Source of the DNA: Lepisosteus oculatus
Taxonomy: Eukaryota > Chordata > Actinopteri > Semionotiformes > Lepisosteidae
Assembly: GCF_040954835.1 (NCBI RefSeq)
Contig: NC_090708.1
Span: 33,988,001-34,052,000, forward strand
Length of the DNA stretch: 64,000 bases
Reading direction: 5' to 3'
Positions 1-12,600 of the stretch are shown here, in pieces. The notes under the pieces are model-generated. The model made no database searches. It had not been told where the DNA came from and worked only from the letters and a program-made list of their open reading frames with translations. Position numbers and translations under genes: made by a program. Each line of letters begins with the position of its first letter. Within the stretch, counting starts at the first letter, position 1.

Positions 1-165
1 TTAGGACCCACATGATGAGAGCCCCCTGCAGGCCCCACTAACACCTCTTCCAGCAGCAACCTTAGTTTTTCCCAGGAGGTCTCCCATCCAGGTACTGACC
101 AGGCTCACACCTGCTTAGCTTCAGTGGGTTGCCAGTTGTGAGTTGCAGGGTGATATGGCTGCTGG
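1..165 (-). repeat. 5S rRNA-derived SINE, 5' part
   Basis: Read on the minus strand, the segment starting at 165 carries a degenerate 5S rRNA gene: GAAGCTAAGCAGGTG, CCTGGTCAGTACCTGGATGG and GAGACCTCCTGGGA, the internal control region of 5S genes, followed by a family-specific body. It matches the copies at 36497 and 41038. The rest is cut off by the left edge of the window. Confidence 0.85.
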
Positions 166-340
166 TGATAATTGACTTCAGGAGGGCCCGCACTGATCAC
201 TCCTCACTGCACATCAAAAGCTCCCCTGTGGAGACAGCTAGAAGTACTAAGTTTCTTGGTATGCATATCACAGCTGACTTCACTTGGACCATCAACACCA
301 CCTCCCTGGCTAAAAAAGCACAACTATCACTTTGATACTT
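166..340 (+). pseudogene. LINE reverse-transcriptase C-terminal scrap (Rex1/CR1-like)
   Basis: The plus-strand frame contains IIDFRRA, then KFLGMHITADFTWTINTTSL and AKKAQ. This is the conserved block just after the reverse-transcriptase palm in the LINE family that also lies at 36825 and 42087. Only about 170 bp remain. It directly abuts the 5S-SINE. Confidence 0.72.
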
Positions 341-1468
341 CTAGTTTCTAGAACAGCTGCTAGATAGCGTTTGATTATTGATTTGGAGCACCTAGAGTCG
401 ATTGCAAGCATGTGTCAGCTCGTTTTTCGTTAGTCACTAGTGTTCCCCTTCTTAATAGGCCCTAAAAATGTCATAGGCCTTAGGCAATGTGCCTTCAATG
501 TCTAATGGGAAATCCGGCACTGCTAATATCATCATGCTAGCATTATGCTAACAAAGTAATATGCCTGTGCTTCCGTTTTTTTTCAGTGCTTTCACACTAC
601 ATACAGTAATCTTGAAATTATGAAAAGGAATGCCTTCATGCATTATAGAATGTTGTCACTATAAAAAAATATTTGCCCAGCTAAATATTCATCCAGATAT
701 TAACATTCAATATTCAAAACAGCTAAATGCAGTATAGGAACATTCTATTCTAATTATTGCATGTTTTGAGACATACTGTAAAGCACACAAATTGTATTAT
801 ACACAATAAAAATCTTTAAAATATATATTTTTTTATAAGTGCTTGTGTGAAGATGGGGAATGAAAATGAACCATGCATGTAAGAAGCATTATATTTATTC
901 ACAGGTGCGCAGTGTACAAGCTTAGGGTTTGTGCTCCTCCTGAACTTTTGTTTGAAACAACAAAAGGCAGACAAAAGAGAGCTACTATGTCAAATGTCAA
1001 ACTATTGCTTTGTCACTAAAAAGATTAATCAAAGCAGTATATAATAACTACTGTAGGTTCTATTAATGTCAATACATTTTGATTAAACACAAATCAGTAT
1101 AGTTAAATACAATATAAATAATGTTAAAACAACAGATCACACAAATACAGTATCTGACATTTAAAGTTTTTATGTTCAAAATTATCTCCAGAAAAAAAGG
1201 TTTAATGCAGTAGAAATATAGCTATTGTAGTAAAAAGGGTAATAACTGTGTATTTTTTTTATTTTATATACCCCAGTTTATATTTCTTCTTAGTTAATTT
1301 GACTTACCTTCACAAATCTCATACTATAACAGGAGATATGAAACCAAAATAGACAAATCCCCAGAAGCATTGTTTGGCTGGATGTCCTCTTTATATAAAC
1401 TATGTTAGCTCAGTTCTCCAAAGGCAGCACTAACACATTTGGGGAAGGACAGAAGCACTTCTCACTGA
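341..1468. other. AT-rich non-coding stretch
   Basis: No coding segment, RNA gene or recognisable repeat was seen. Scattered poly(A/T) tracts only. Confidence 0.6.
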
Positions 1469-1470
1469 TA

Positions 1471-3100
1471 CAGTGCCTTGCGAAAGTATTCGGCCCCCTT
1501 GAACTTTTCAACCTTTTGCCACATTTCAGGCTTCAAACATAAAGATATAAATTTTTTATTTTATGTGAAGAATCACCAACAAGTGGGACACAATTGTGAA
1601 GTGGAACGAAATCTATTGGATTTTTGAAACTTTTTTAACTAATAAAAAAATGAAAAGTGGGGCGTGCAAAATTATTCGGCCCCTTTACTTTCAGTGCAGC
1701 AAACTCACTCCAGAAGTTCAGCGAGGATCTCTGAATGATCCAATGTTGTCCTAAATGACTGATGGTGATAAATAGAATCCACCTGTGTGTAATCAAGTCT
1801 CTGTATAAATGCACCTGCTCTGTGATAGTCTCAAGGTTCTGTTGAAAGCGCAGAGAGCATCATGAAGACCAAGGAACACACCAGGCAGGTCCGTAATACT
1901 GTTGTGGAGAAGTTTAAAGCCGGATTTGGATACAAAAAGATTTCCCAAGCTTCAAACATCCCAAGGAGCACTGTGCAAGCGATCATCTTGAAATGGAAGG
2001 AGTATCAGACCACTGCAAATCTACCAAGACCTGGCCGTCCCTCTAAACTTTCAGCTCAGACAAGGAGAAGACTGATCAGAGATGCAGCCAAGAGGCCCAT
2101 GATCACTCTGGATGAACTGCAGAGAACTACAGCTGAGGTGGGAGAGTCTGTCCATAGGACACAATCAGTCTTACACTGCACAAATCTGGCCTTTATGGAA
2201 GAGTGGCAAGAAGAAAGCCATTTCTCAAAGATATCCATAAAAAGTCTCGTCTAAAGTTTGCCACAAGCCAGCTGGGAGACACCCCAAACATGTGGAAGAA
2301 GGTGCTCTGGTCAGATGAAACCAAAATCGAACTTTTTGGCCACAATGCAAAACGATATGTTTGGCGTAAAAGCGACACAGCTCATCACCCTCAACACACC
2401 ATCCCCACTGTCAAACATGGTGGTGGCAGCATCATGGTTTGGGCCTGCTTTTCTTCAGCAGGGACAGGGAAGATGGTTAAAATTGAGGGGAAGATGGATG
2501 CAGCCAAATACAGGACCATTCTGGATGAAAACCTGTTGGAGTCTGCAAAAGACCTGAAACTGGGACGGAGATTTATCTTCCAACAAGACAATGATCCCAA
2601 ACATACAGCAAAATCTACAAAGGAATGGTTCACAAATAAACGTATCCAGGTGTTTGAATGGCCAAGTCAAAGTCCAGACCTGAATCCAATCGAGAATCTG
2701 TGGAAAGAGCTGAAAACTGCTGTTCACAAACGCTCTCCATCCAACCTCACTGAGCTCGAGCTGTTTTGCAAGGAAGAATGGGCAAGAATTTCAGTCTCTC
2801 GATGTGCAAAACTGATAGAGACATACCCCAAGCGACTTGCAGCTGTAATCGCAGCAAAAGGTGGCTCTACAAAGTATTAACGCAAGGGGGCCGAATAATT
2901 TTGCACGCCCCACTTTTCATTTTTTTATTAGTTAAAAAAGTTTCAAAAATCCAATAGATTTCGTTCCACTTCACAAATGTGTCCCACTTGTTGGTGATTC
3001 TTCACATAAAATAAAAAAATTTATATCTTTATGTTTGAAGCCTGAAATGTGGCAAAAGGTTGAAAAGTTCAAGGGGGCCGAATACTTTCGCAAGGCACTG
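1471..3100 (+). mobile_element. Tc1-type transposon, copy 1 (full length, defective)
   Basis: 1630 bp element flanked by TA on both sides (1469-1470 and 3101-3102). Inverted repeats of about 216 bp (1471-1686 and 2884-3100) begin CAGTGCCTTGCGAAAGTATT, and each contains the TATTCGGCCCC motif twice, the IR/DR layout of fish Tc1 elements. The body is nearly identical to copy 2 at 32535-34268. It ends about 430 bp past the slc10a2 stop, in opposite orientation to that gene. Confidence 0.96.
1862..2880 (+). pseudogene. Tc1 transposase, frameshifted
   Basis: Transposase of the Tc1/mariner superfamily. The N-terminal paired-type helix-turn-helix half runs from the ATG at 1862 to about 2155. The catalytic half is open from about 2203 to the stop at 2878-2880 in another frame. 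Compared with the intact copy, one A is missing near 2160 (GGACACAATC here, GGACAACAATC there), which shifts the frame after the HRT residues. The three catalytic acidic residues (WSDET, QQDND, NPIEN) are still encoded downstream. The element cannot make its own full transposase but its ends look mobilisable in trans. Confidence 0.93.
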
Positions 3101-3526
3101 TATCACTATGATCCATTCACTTACACACTGCAAGATTCCTGACAATCCATAAATTTGCTGCTCCAGTTCAGGATAAAGGGACTGACTATGATCCCTCTAA
3201 AACCCATCCCTCAGTCCAATGCATAGTATTATTTGCCGAAGCCCAGCAAAAGTAATCCATTGATATAACTTGGTAGCCCAACACCCCGAATTAAAACAAA
3301 ATACATGCCTTGTGTTCCATGATAGACGCACAATGACAGCTATTTCCCTTTTATTCACATGGCACATGGTGAAAAGCTTCTGTCAGGATGTTCACATGCC
3401 TCTGTTTACTCCATTTATTTGATGCCAGCATCACCATAAAGTGTTTCAACACTAAATTTCAGTAAGATCCGAGTCAAATTTGAAAAATAGAAGGCTGTCA
3501 TGACTTCAGTGCCTGATCAGTTTCAT

Positions 3527-3681
3527 TTAAAGATGGGTAATTTTTCCATTTGATGTGTTTTCATCAGTGTGAAATCCACCATTTGTGAAAGTGTGTGGCA
3601 GTTCCATCTTGCGTTGAGACAATTCTTTCTCACACTCATCCCCTTGATCCTTGCAGAATTTTCTCTTGTATAACTGATAAC
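3527..3681 (-). CDS. slc10a2: slc10a2 coding exon 6 (C-terminal tail and stop)
   Basis: Terminal coding exon with acceptor CCATTAG. It encodes [15 protein letters not shown], a charged cytoplasmic tail, then [11 protein letters not shown] and a TAA at 3529-3527. The NGGF-x-x-DE element is also near the C terminus of mammalian ASBT. The tail is longer than in mammals. Confidence 0.88.
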
Positions 3682-6600
3682 CTAATGGAAATGAAATAAA
3701 TATTGTAAATCATTGTTAGACTGGCTGTATCAGACTTGTGGTACACAAAATTGTTGTCTTTTTGCAATATGTCTCCTGGTCATATCCAATACGAAGCATG
3801 AGATGTAATTCAAAATTAAAATATCTACGTTTATGATGTATATATTGCAGAAATGTAAAGATGTAAAGATGTAAAGTGCAGAAATCCAGATCGCAGGCCA
3901 GATCTTTTAGTATGCTAAAAGTGCAGAAATCGTAATAACATGATAAAAAATGGTGTTATCAGTTTTAATTAAGTCACTATGCTAGGTCGCATACAGGTGA
4001 GTATACAATTGTGTTTTGTGTCCTGACATACAGTATGAGTTTTATAAGCATCCTATTGACTGCATTATTTTTCTCAACAAATGGTTATGAAAGTTTTTAG
4101 AACAAAACAAGAATTAAATTAATTTATATCTATGAGATTTCGCTTTTGGTCATGTTCCCTTTACCCACAAATGTATTCATAAACAAACAGTGAAACTTCT
4201 CACCTTATTTCCCACAATGCCTTCAAATCCTCTTTTCCAGAATGAGCATGAAATACTGAGTTCTAGCTCTATACCTAATTTGTGGTAATGCTGTGAATAC
4301 ACTGAGGCACAATGTAATTAACCTCACAACTGTGAATCAATCTAATCTTACAATTAATTTTTCTTTCCGTTTTCTTTTCCGTTTCTATGACTTCTTGTTC
4401 CTTGGATCAGTAGGTGATAATCTACAATTTGCACTATAATTTCCAAACCAACGCCACAATATAATGACTGGATCCTGAATACTTGGTGTATGTGATGTGA
4501 ACTCTGATGTGCTGACTAAGTTATACTCTAGGTTTGCACAATCTTTAACACTTACATTTCTCCCTTAATTCACTTGTGCAATTGTGCATGTCCCTTTCAG
4601 ATCTGCCATTGAGTGAGACTGCCGGCTCAATGGCTATTGTACACTACCCTGGTAGGTGTCGTGTTTCAAAGGTGAATGAAGTGGGCTCCCTTCTATGTGG
4701 AAAGAGATTTAAGATCTTTTGGGATGAAAAGCTCTGTATAATTGTAAGGGATAATTATTATTAATAGGTCTTGTTTGCAAAACCTGCAGACACTGAAGAA
4801 GCTTGTGAATAAATATATGTAGGGAGACTTCTAAGACAAACATCCTTCTATTAATTTATAGTATAGGAAATATACAATATGTGTGTTATCTTAATACAGT
4901 TCTATAGGTTACATTTGTAATCCAATCAATTTCTTCCTCTTAGAACAAGTGCATTGCATGATACAACAGCCTCATCATGATGGGGCTTTACACAAAATTA
5001 GTCTACTAATTAGTATTGTCTACTAACTTGAAAAAAAAACATGAAACAATAGCTGAAATAGTTATTTTTGTCAAGTTCTTTCTTTTTACCATGTGAAAGA
5101 AATGGTATTCGAAAATGAAGTCATCATGCATCTTTTAATAAATGCACATGATGCAAAAAGAGATATGTATTTGAAAATTATGTTACTCCTGTACATTGTT
5201 GCTGTTCTTTTTTGGTCAAATTCACAGCCATCATTACAGCTGTGTATTTGGCTACACTTTCATACTAAAATATAAATACAGCTCATTCATGTAGTGGATG
5301 TTTTTTTTTTTCTTGTATGTGGTCATGGGAGTAGAACAAACAAAGAAATAAGGAATATTTAAAAAAATAATTGTGACTCACTTCCAACAATAGAGAGCGC
5401 GAAGACCAGCTGAAAAATACTGTAGATTAGTGGAAAACTGAACATCACTTCTAGCTCTTCAGGAGTAAAGGACAGTTGAACAATTGTGCTGCACAACTGT
5501 GAATTCTGGAATCCAGTCTCTAAGGCTATTGTCCGACACCTGTAGAAAGATAAAAAAATAGAATGTTCATTTTTTGCTTCCAGCTAGCATTCAAGCATTT
5601 ACAGTTTTGGGGTGTGTTTTATACAGTAAATAAGCACCACATTGCACACATGCCATGTGTACAGGTTCCAAAGGAATGATTTTCTTTCAATGTAATTGAA
5701 CTTCAAATAAGGTTTATGGTGATACTGTTGTTTAAATTAAAAGTCCAAAGACCTCCCTAAATTTATGTCTATGTCTAGCCCCTCATATTGTCTGAAATTT
5801 TAAATTCTTATATTCTGAAAACTTTTTTTGACAAAATGAAAAAGAGAGCCAAATATTTTTTTCTCTAATTCCATCTCTATTACCTTTAGTATATATTAAA
5901 TATTTATTTTGTTTTTTTCCTCAGTAAACATATATGCTATATGTGAAAGTCATGTTATGTTAAAAGTATGTCAAGTTATCTACTCATACTAATAGTTAAA
6001 GTATTAAGTATTTTTTTTAAATGGTCAAATAAGGAGAAAGAAAAATGTTTTATACCTATAGTAGGGCTGCCCAACTACTCGAGCCAGAAGAAATCCAAGA
6101 GCAAAGCCAATAAATGGATATATAGTTCCAATAATCCACAGAGCAGGGGAAATTACCCAGGAGGACTGATACAGAACACCTCCAACTACAGCAATAATTA
6201 CAATCAATAGTGTACCCATGATGGAACCAACCTGTAGAAAAAAATGAAATACAATGGTAATCAGAAGCAATTGCATCAGGCTTTCCTACCAATGCATTGA
6301 ATATTAATGATTAAACACGGAATGATCCTTTTAACAGGGGATTTACAGTGTATACTTATTTTACTTTAAATGGGGAAGGCAATCCCTATCTCTAAGAACC
6401 AAAATAAGGAAATTGATGAGGGACTGAAGGGAAACATAATAACACTTTAGTCAATGTATTATTCATGTTTAACTTGGATGTTACCTGCACATTTACATCT
6501 TATATTGTACTGTATCTTGCTGCTTTGTTAACTACAAAGACAAGTCAACTGCACTACAAAACCTGACTACAGCTACAATAAAAGAAGGTCCCAAACACCG

Positions 6601-9600
6601 TTAAACTAGTCTTTTATCACACATTCATTGCTCAAAAAACTATTTTTGTCTTGTATTCTCATGCATGTATTCTCTTTAATTTATTTAAAATATAATGTTG
6701 TTAGTCCTTGGGGCTTACAATATATTACACATTTTTTGTAAGGATAAAAAATAACATGAAAAAGATTGTGTATCTGTGACAACCAGGCCCCAACTACCCC
6801 AGGCGAGTATTTTCTGGACCTGCATCACAAAAATGATACTAACTAAACTCGAATAAACAGCATTCAATAATCACTTTTTATTACCACTACAATAAGAACC
6901 AAGCTATATACTTCTCATTACAATTTTCAGTTTTATATGACAACAGTGATGTTATAGTTTGGAATCTGAGAACCATACATAACTTATTTTTATTTTTACC
7001 CTATTTCTAAAAATATAAATCTCATCATCCCAGTTCCAGTAATCTCAAAAGCTATACCATACCTGTTACTACATGTAATATACACTGTAGAGATCTTTTT
7101 TCATCCCAAAACTCCAGTAGTCACTGCTAGAGGGCCCATGAAGACAAGAAAAGCAGCTTTGCTCTCAACTTCCTGACAGCCGTGAGGGCAGGCGATAATT
7201 GTCACGCCCTCTTCAGCCAGAGGGCGCTCCTTCTCTGTCCTGTCTCTTGTTTCCGGTGCTTTGCTGTCCTTCCGGTGTTTCTCTCTCTCTGGGGCTATAT
7301 ATTTCTGGGTCTTTCATTTGCTTTCGCTCTGCATTGCCTAGCACCAGGTCGCCCCACGTCCGCTACTTGAGGGCATTGGTTTCTATACGGCATTTCCTGA
7401 ACAGCTGAGCCCAGGGCCAATCCCCGTCTCGCTGCTACGCATAGGGTCTTTTACGCTCTCCTGCCATTCCACGGTTCGTCCTTTCCAACATCTATGACAG
7501 TAATAACATCATTGTTGGTTGACTGTTTTGGAATCTGTTTGTACGATGGTCTGTCACACTTCAGGGGGCAGATGTCAAAGGTAGGTCTTGGCTAAGTAGA
7601 TTAGATCTTACATTTGGAAGTGAGTGGAGATGTTCAGATTATAGAGTCACTCCTGAAAGCACAGCACCAGGACTCGGGTCATGACTCCTTCACGGGTAAG
7701 AATTTCAGCTTTTAGAAGCTTAAAGTCTGATGCAGTGGTTCTGTCAAGGTTGTAGTAAGCCTTCTGTGCTTCACCACAGATGGAGGCAGCCATAATACTC
7801 ACCCGGAGTATAGAATGCCAGTTGAGGTGATCAGCCGCCTTCTCAAAAGCCCTCAGGTATGCTTCAATGTTATCTTCTGCAAGACGTGAGCAGGCTGGAC
7901 TAGAACCTGAGCTGCGGCGGCAAATTCAGGTGGAGGGGATGTTGTTTTTTCCACAAAGTAATGGATTTGTGCCAATGCTGCCTCTTGGAATGTTATGAGC
8001 TGAGCCTGAGGAATATCCTGGGACTGTTGCTGTAATCCATTAGCCTCATCTTGAGCAGCTACCAATAGGGTGAGGGCTCAGACCACGCCTTCTATCATAG
8101 CAATTCTGTGAGCCACAGTGATTCCCTTTTAGAATGTAGCCCCACATTGGGTACCACAATGTGATAGTGTGTGGAACTTCTTCTCTACTGTTATCGCCAG
8201 TTTTATACTCAATATCTCAGGATGAGATAAAACTGGTCGGAAATCACTCCTTAAGTACTTTAATTTTAAGGTCAAGCATTAATGTGTGTGATGGTAAGTT
8301 TTCTGTTTTTGAGGAGAACATTTTGGCTTAGCTGAACTATGCCGAACGGAGACATGCATGTGAGCATCTGATATAGCTGCTTCTATTTAGAGCAACAGCT
8401 ATAGGCAATGATGTTATTATTACATGCCCATGAAGCTTTTAGGGAGGTTAGTCGGACCCCTATGTCTTCTTGTGGTGACTAGTGGATTTTTGTGACAAAA
8501 AAAGATCACCTCTGTGTCACACATATGTATACAAGACCTCATCTATTACTATTACTAAGTTCCATATAAAACTCACCATCTCTGTGCAGTGTCACTGCAG
8601 TTATAATGTCTTACCTTAAGAATCATCTTTGCTTTTTTGGGCCATCTGTACTTAACATAGATTCCCAGTCCAACAGGTATAAGAAGTGCTACCAAAGTGA
8701 TTCCTAGATAGAGAACAGTTAAAAGTTAGAAATATAATTAAATATGGTTGGACATAAACAAACAAATGTTACATTAAAATGTTTGTATGCAAGAATATAT
8801 ATAGTATACATTACCATCTGCATTATTATACTGTCTTAATTCAATGTTTTCCCATCTGTATGCCTTCTTTATGCAATAAGCAAGAATAGAATAATAATTC
8901 TATGGAGGTATTCTACTTTATATTTTGCCAATTTAATGTCAGCTAGTAGTTTATCCTGCGTCTGTATATTGTTTTTCAGCTATATGAATGTGTAGAGAGG
9001 AAAGAATTGTAAATGCTAGGAAAAATCTGGCAATGGTCACCTGATGTGGCATTATCAATTACAATGGAAATTGTAAAAAAATGTTGCTAGAGCTAAAAAA
9101 GGAGCTAGGGTTTAGATCATTTCAAGAGAGGCTTGTGTTTTAACTTCTGTGTCTGTTTCCCAAAACCCATGTATTAAGGTATACATACTACCACACCTTG
9201 TCCCTGGCAATGACACATTATATATACTGTAAGAACATAATAATTGTTACGAATAACAGAAACTATCGTTTGATGTTAAGTGATCCAAGAATCACATCCA
9301 GGTGTATCTTGAAGAATCCAAGGTATTGGCTTCAACAACATGGCTGGGTTGCTAGTTCCATATTCCCACAACCCTTTTGATAAAGAGGTGGCTCCTGTTT
9401 CAGTTTTAAATGTATTACCATATAGTTTCCTCTTGTGCCCTTTGGTTTATGTTTCTCAAGAAATCTGCTGTGTTGGTTTAATCTAAATATATCACATTAT
9501 ACTGTATGTCTGTGCATCCATTACTTTTTTTGATGATTGTTGAAAGATCTGCACCAAGCTGGTTAGGCACCAGCTAACTTGCCTAATTTCTAGAATATGC

Positions 9601-12600
9601 TTTACAAAAACAATCAAAAATGTAAGTGCTGGGGCAGTGAAATTAAATTTGTCATTGTTGCTGTATACTATTGAAATTTGTACACCAGATTAAAAATAAA
9701 CCCATCAATCTATTTTCTTACCACTTGATCCAATTTAGGGCTGTGGGGGAGCCTAGCAAACAATAGGTACAAGGCAGGGTACATCCTGGACGAGATGCCA
9801 GTCCATAGCAGGGCAGACATTAATACATGCACACTCTCACACCCAAGGCCAGTAGCCAATTAACCTACCAGTATGTTTTCGGACTGTGAGAACATACTGG
9901 AGAATCTAATAAAAACGAAAAGAACATACAAACAGATAGCACCCCAAGTCCAGAATTGAACCCAGAGTCCCAGTGGTGTGAAGCAGCAATGTTAACCACC
10001 TTGCCACCCTCAAAAGATAAGGCAATAACACAGAATGTCAGCTTTAGAGCCCTATTAGAACAAACATGTTTATGTGTTCAGCCCCGTTCAATTTCAGGTC
10101 AGCATAAGTATTACTCACATACCCCTTACATGTAATGACTGCTTTAAGTCTGCAACCCATCAACATCACCAGACTCTTAATATGTTCCTTTTCAATACTT
10201 TGCCAAGCCTTAATTGCAGCCACTTTCAATTTTTTACATTGTTGTAGAGTTTTCTGACTTTAGTTTCCCCTTCATCAAGTAAAATGCATGTTCAAACAGA
10301 ATTCAAATCAAGAGATTGACTTGATCAGTTAAAAAGTGTCTACTTCTTCTTTGTGATGAACTCCTTGGTTAAGTGTGTAGTGTAGCGCCCTCGTTCGGTA
10401 GTGAGGAGGAAGCGGACCTAGGCACTCATGGTACCGCAAAACAGGCTGGGAGTTGTAGCCGGGGGGTTAGCACTGACCCTGCGTATGTAAATAGTTTTAT
10501 ATTAGTTTTAGTGTCCTGTGTAGCTTTGTAAGTGTATAGTCTGTTGTTAACGAGTTACCACCCTAACCGTGTGTACGTGTTCCATCTGTCTTCTTATGTG
10601 TGTGTATATCTTGTGTTCGGTTTTTGTGTGGTTTTGATAGGAGAATAAAAGCAGTCATGAAAATGCTATAGTAGTATGTTTTTGATCATTGTCTTGTTTC
10701 AGGGTGAATCCCTTCCCATAAGTTTGGAGGTATTTCTTTGGACACGGGCAGACACAATGTGTCTGAACATTTCAGAATTTATTCTACTGTTGCCATCATC
10801 AGTTACATCATCAATGAAGAAAAATTAGCCTGTTTCAGATACGGTTATGCATGACCAATCAATGCCAGTATCTTCACTATAGTTAACAGATGAGTGATGT
10901 GCTTATTATCATTTGCAGTTACTCTCTTTCTCCACACTTTTGTCTGTCCAACTTTGATACAGAACATCTTTGAATCACCCTTTTATTTATTGTCAAAATC
11001 AATGAAGTCTGGAATTTAAAACGGTCAGTCAATATAATTTATCTTAATTTATCTAATTTATCTAAAAACTATTTTTTGTGAATTTGAATGAATGATTTGG
11101 ACCGTTGTCTTGTTGAAATGTTCTTGTGTCCACGCTTGAGACAGAATTAGGCATTTTCTCAACTTTGGCTTCATTATTTTTATGCTGTATATACTGCTGA
11201 TGAGCAAAAGCTCAATTTTAGTTTAATCTAACTATACAATTTAAAATGTCATTTAGATGCAGTTTGTTAAATGTGATTTTCCACTTTTGCAAATAGACAA
11301 ACAAGACAAAGAGTAAGAAGACAATGAAGAAGAAGACAAATAAGATGAAGAAGAAGACATAGATTTAATCTCTAGTTCTTTAATGACTGAGGAAAACAGA
11401 AAATCTTCTGCAGAGGCCTCTATATAGTTCTATTGCTCTGTGGTTCCATTGCACTTCCAATGAGCAAAATGTATTTAGGAACTACTTACATGTGTGAAGA
11501 AATATAACCTTCATGTTTTTTGGAATCCATTAATTTATGACAATTATGACTACGGTGAGTGAAATTTTATTGCTATATTATTATTATTTATTATTATTAT
11601 CAAAACACATTACCCAGTCTGTAAGAAACTTGTTGTGTTACATTGTTATTTTCCTGTTTCATCATGGTTGTGAATAAATCTGCAGAGGACTGCAAATGGG
11701 TGGCACATTGAATATTCATTATATGGTGAATCCACTTGGGTTCTGGGTTTGATCAAGAAAGTTTCAGTCTTCTATGTGGAGTTTGGATGTTTCTTTTGTA
11801 CTCCTGTGAACTCTACTATATCTCCATCATCCAAAGATATGCTATCTTGATTAATTTACGTCTCTCTCAAAATCTCAAATACCCCTGTGTGACAAGTGAT
11901 GGTTTAGACAGTTTCACCTTAATCAGCATTGTTAAATAGCAAAATGTTAAAAATTAAGATTCGTTCTCTTAATTCTTAATGAATGCATGTGCTCAAAACA
12001 CACCAATAAACCACTAAAAGTACAAGAGCTGTATAGCTTTAAATTTGAATTCCAGTATGATTACTTATTACTTATTACTAACATTACTTATTAATTAATT
12101 ACTTATTACTTATTAGCCTCATAATTAGGTATAAAGAAATGGAGCAGCATTATACCCAGCTCACACCTTACTAAATCTTCCAGTTTTCACTTAAACAGTC
12201 ATTAGCCATTCAAAAGTAAAAGGTCTTTTGTTGGGTGCATTTTTGCAAAGTTAGTTACCTAATAGGTCATTAGTTGGTTTTTCTCAACAATTAACAACAA
12301 TTAAAACAAAAACCCAGTATCCAGATGTGAAATATCAGTCTTGTCTGTCATGTTAACTAAATGTAAAAAGCATACTATTGTTGATGTTACTATAATTTAC
12401 TATAAAATGATCATTTCCAGTACACCAACAATATTTTTTTCATTTTTCAGTTACTCTATTGTACAGAATTAAAAGAGAACCGTGAATTTAAAATAAAAAT
12501 ATTTTATTTATTTTTAATGTATTGTAATGAGAGCAGTAGATGAATGAATTCTTTAATTCTTACCTATGCTGTCATAAGGTATCTGAATTGTGTCAGATGA

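Larger units (their letters stand above)
6232..8614. other. slc10a2 intron 3
   Basis: Non-coding for the host gene. It contains a gypsy-like Gag/PBS relic at about 7647-8156 and a CT-rich segment at 7190-7500 of unknown origin. The remainder shows nothing recognisable. Confidence 0.75.
9600..11150 (-). mobile_element. Old Tc1/mariner-family relic, split by two later insertions
   Basis: Minus-strand translation near 10229-10100 gives [17 protein letters not shown] followed by RLKAVI, the C-terminal block of Tc1 transposases. The segment 10690-11150 resembles the middle of such elements, including the QQD-region sequence TGATCATTGTCTTG in reverse. The 9629-9700 end matches 41700-41790. A SINE (about 9705-10020) and an LTR (10381-10670) interrupt it. 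No open frame remains. Confidence 0.55.
8704..12563. other. slc10a2 intron 2
   Basis: 3.9 kb intron holding an old Tc1 relic, a V-SINE-like SINE and a 290 bp solo LTR (9600-11150). A purine-rich GAAGAAGA tract lies at 11290-11360 and a TTACTTA repeat near 12060-12115. Confidence 0.75.

Noticed and set aside
1..165. True 5S rRNA gene
   Set aside because: Only the control region is similar. The rest departs from 5S and matches the SINE body seen at 36497 and 41038.
11290..11360. Coding exon rich in Lys/Glu
   Set aside because: A purine-rich simple repeat (GAAGAAGAC) with stops and no splice sites.
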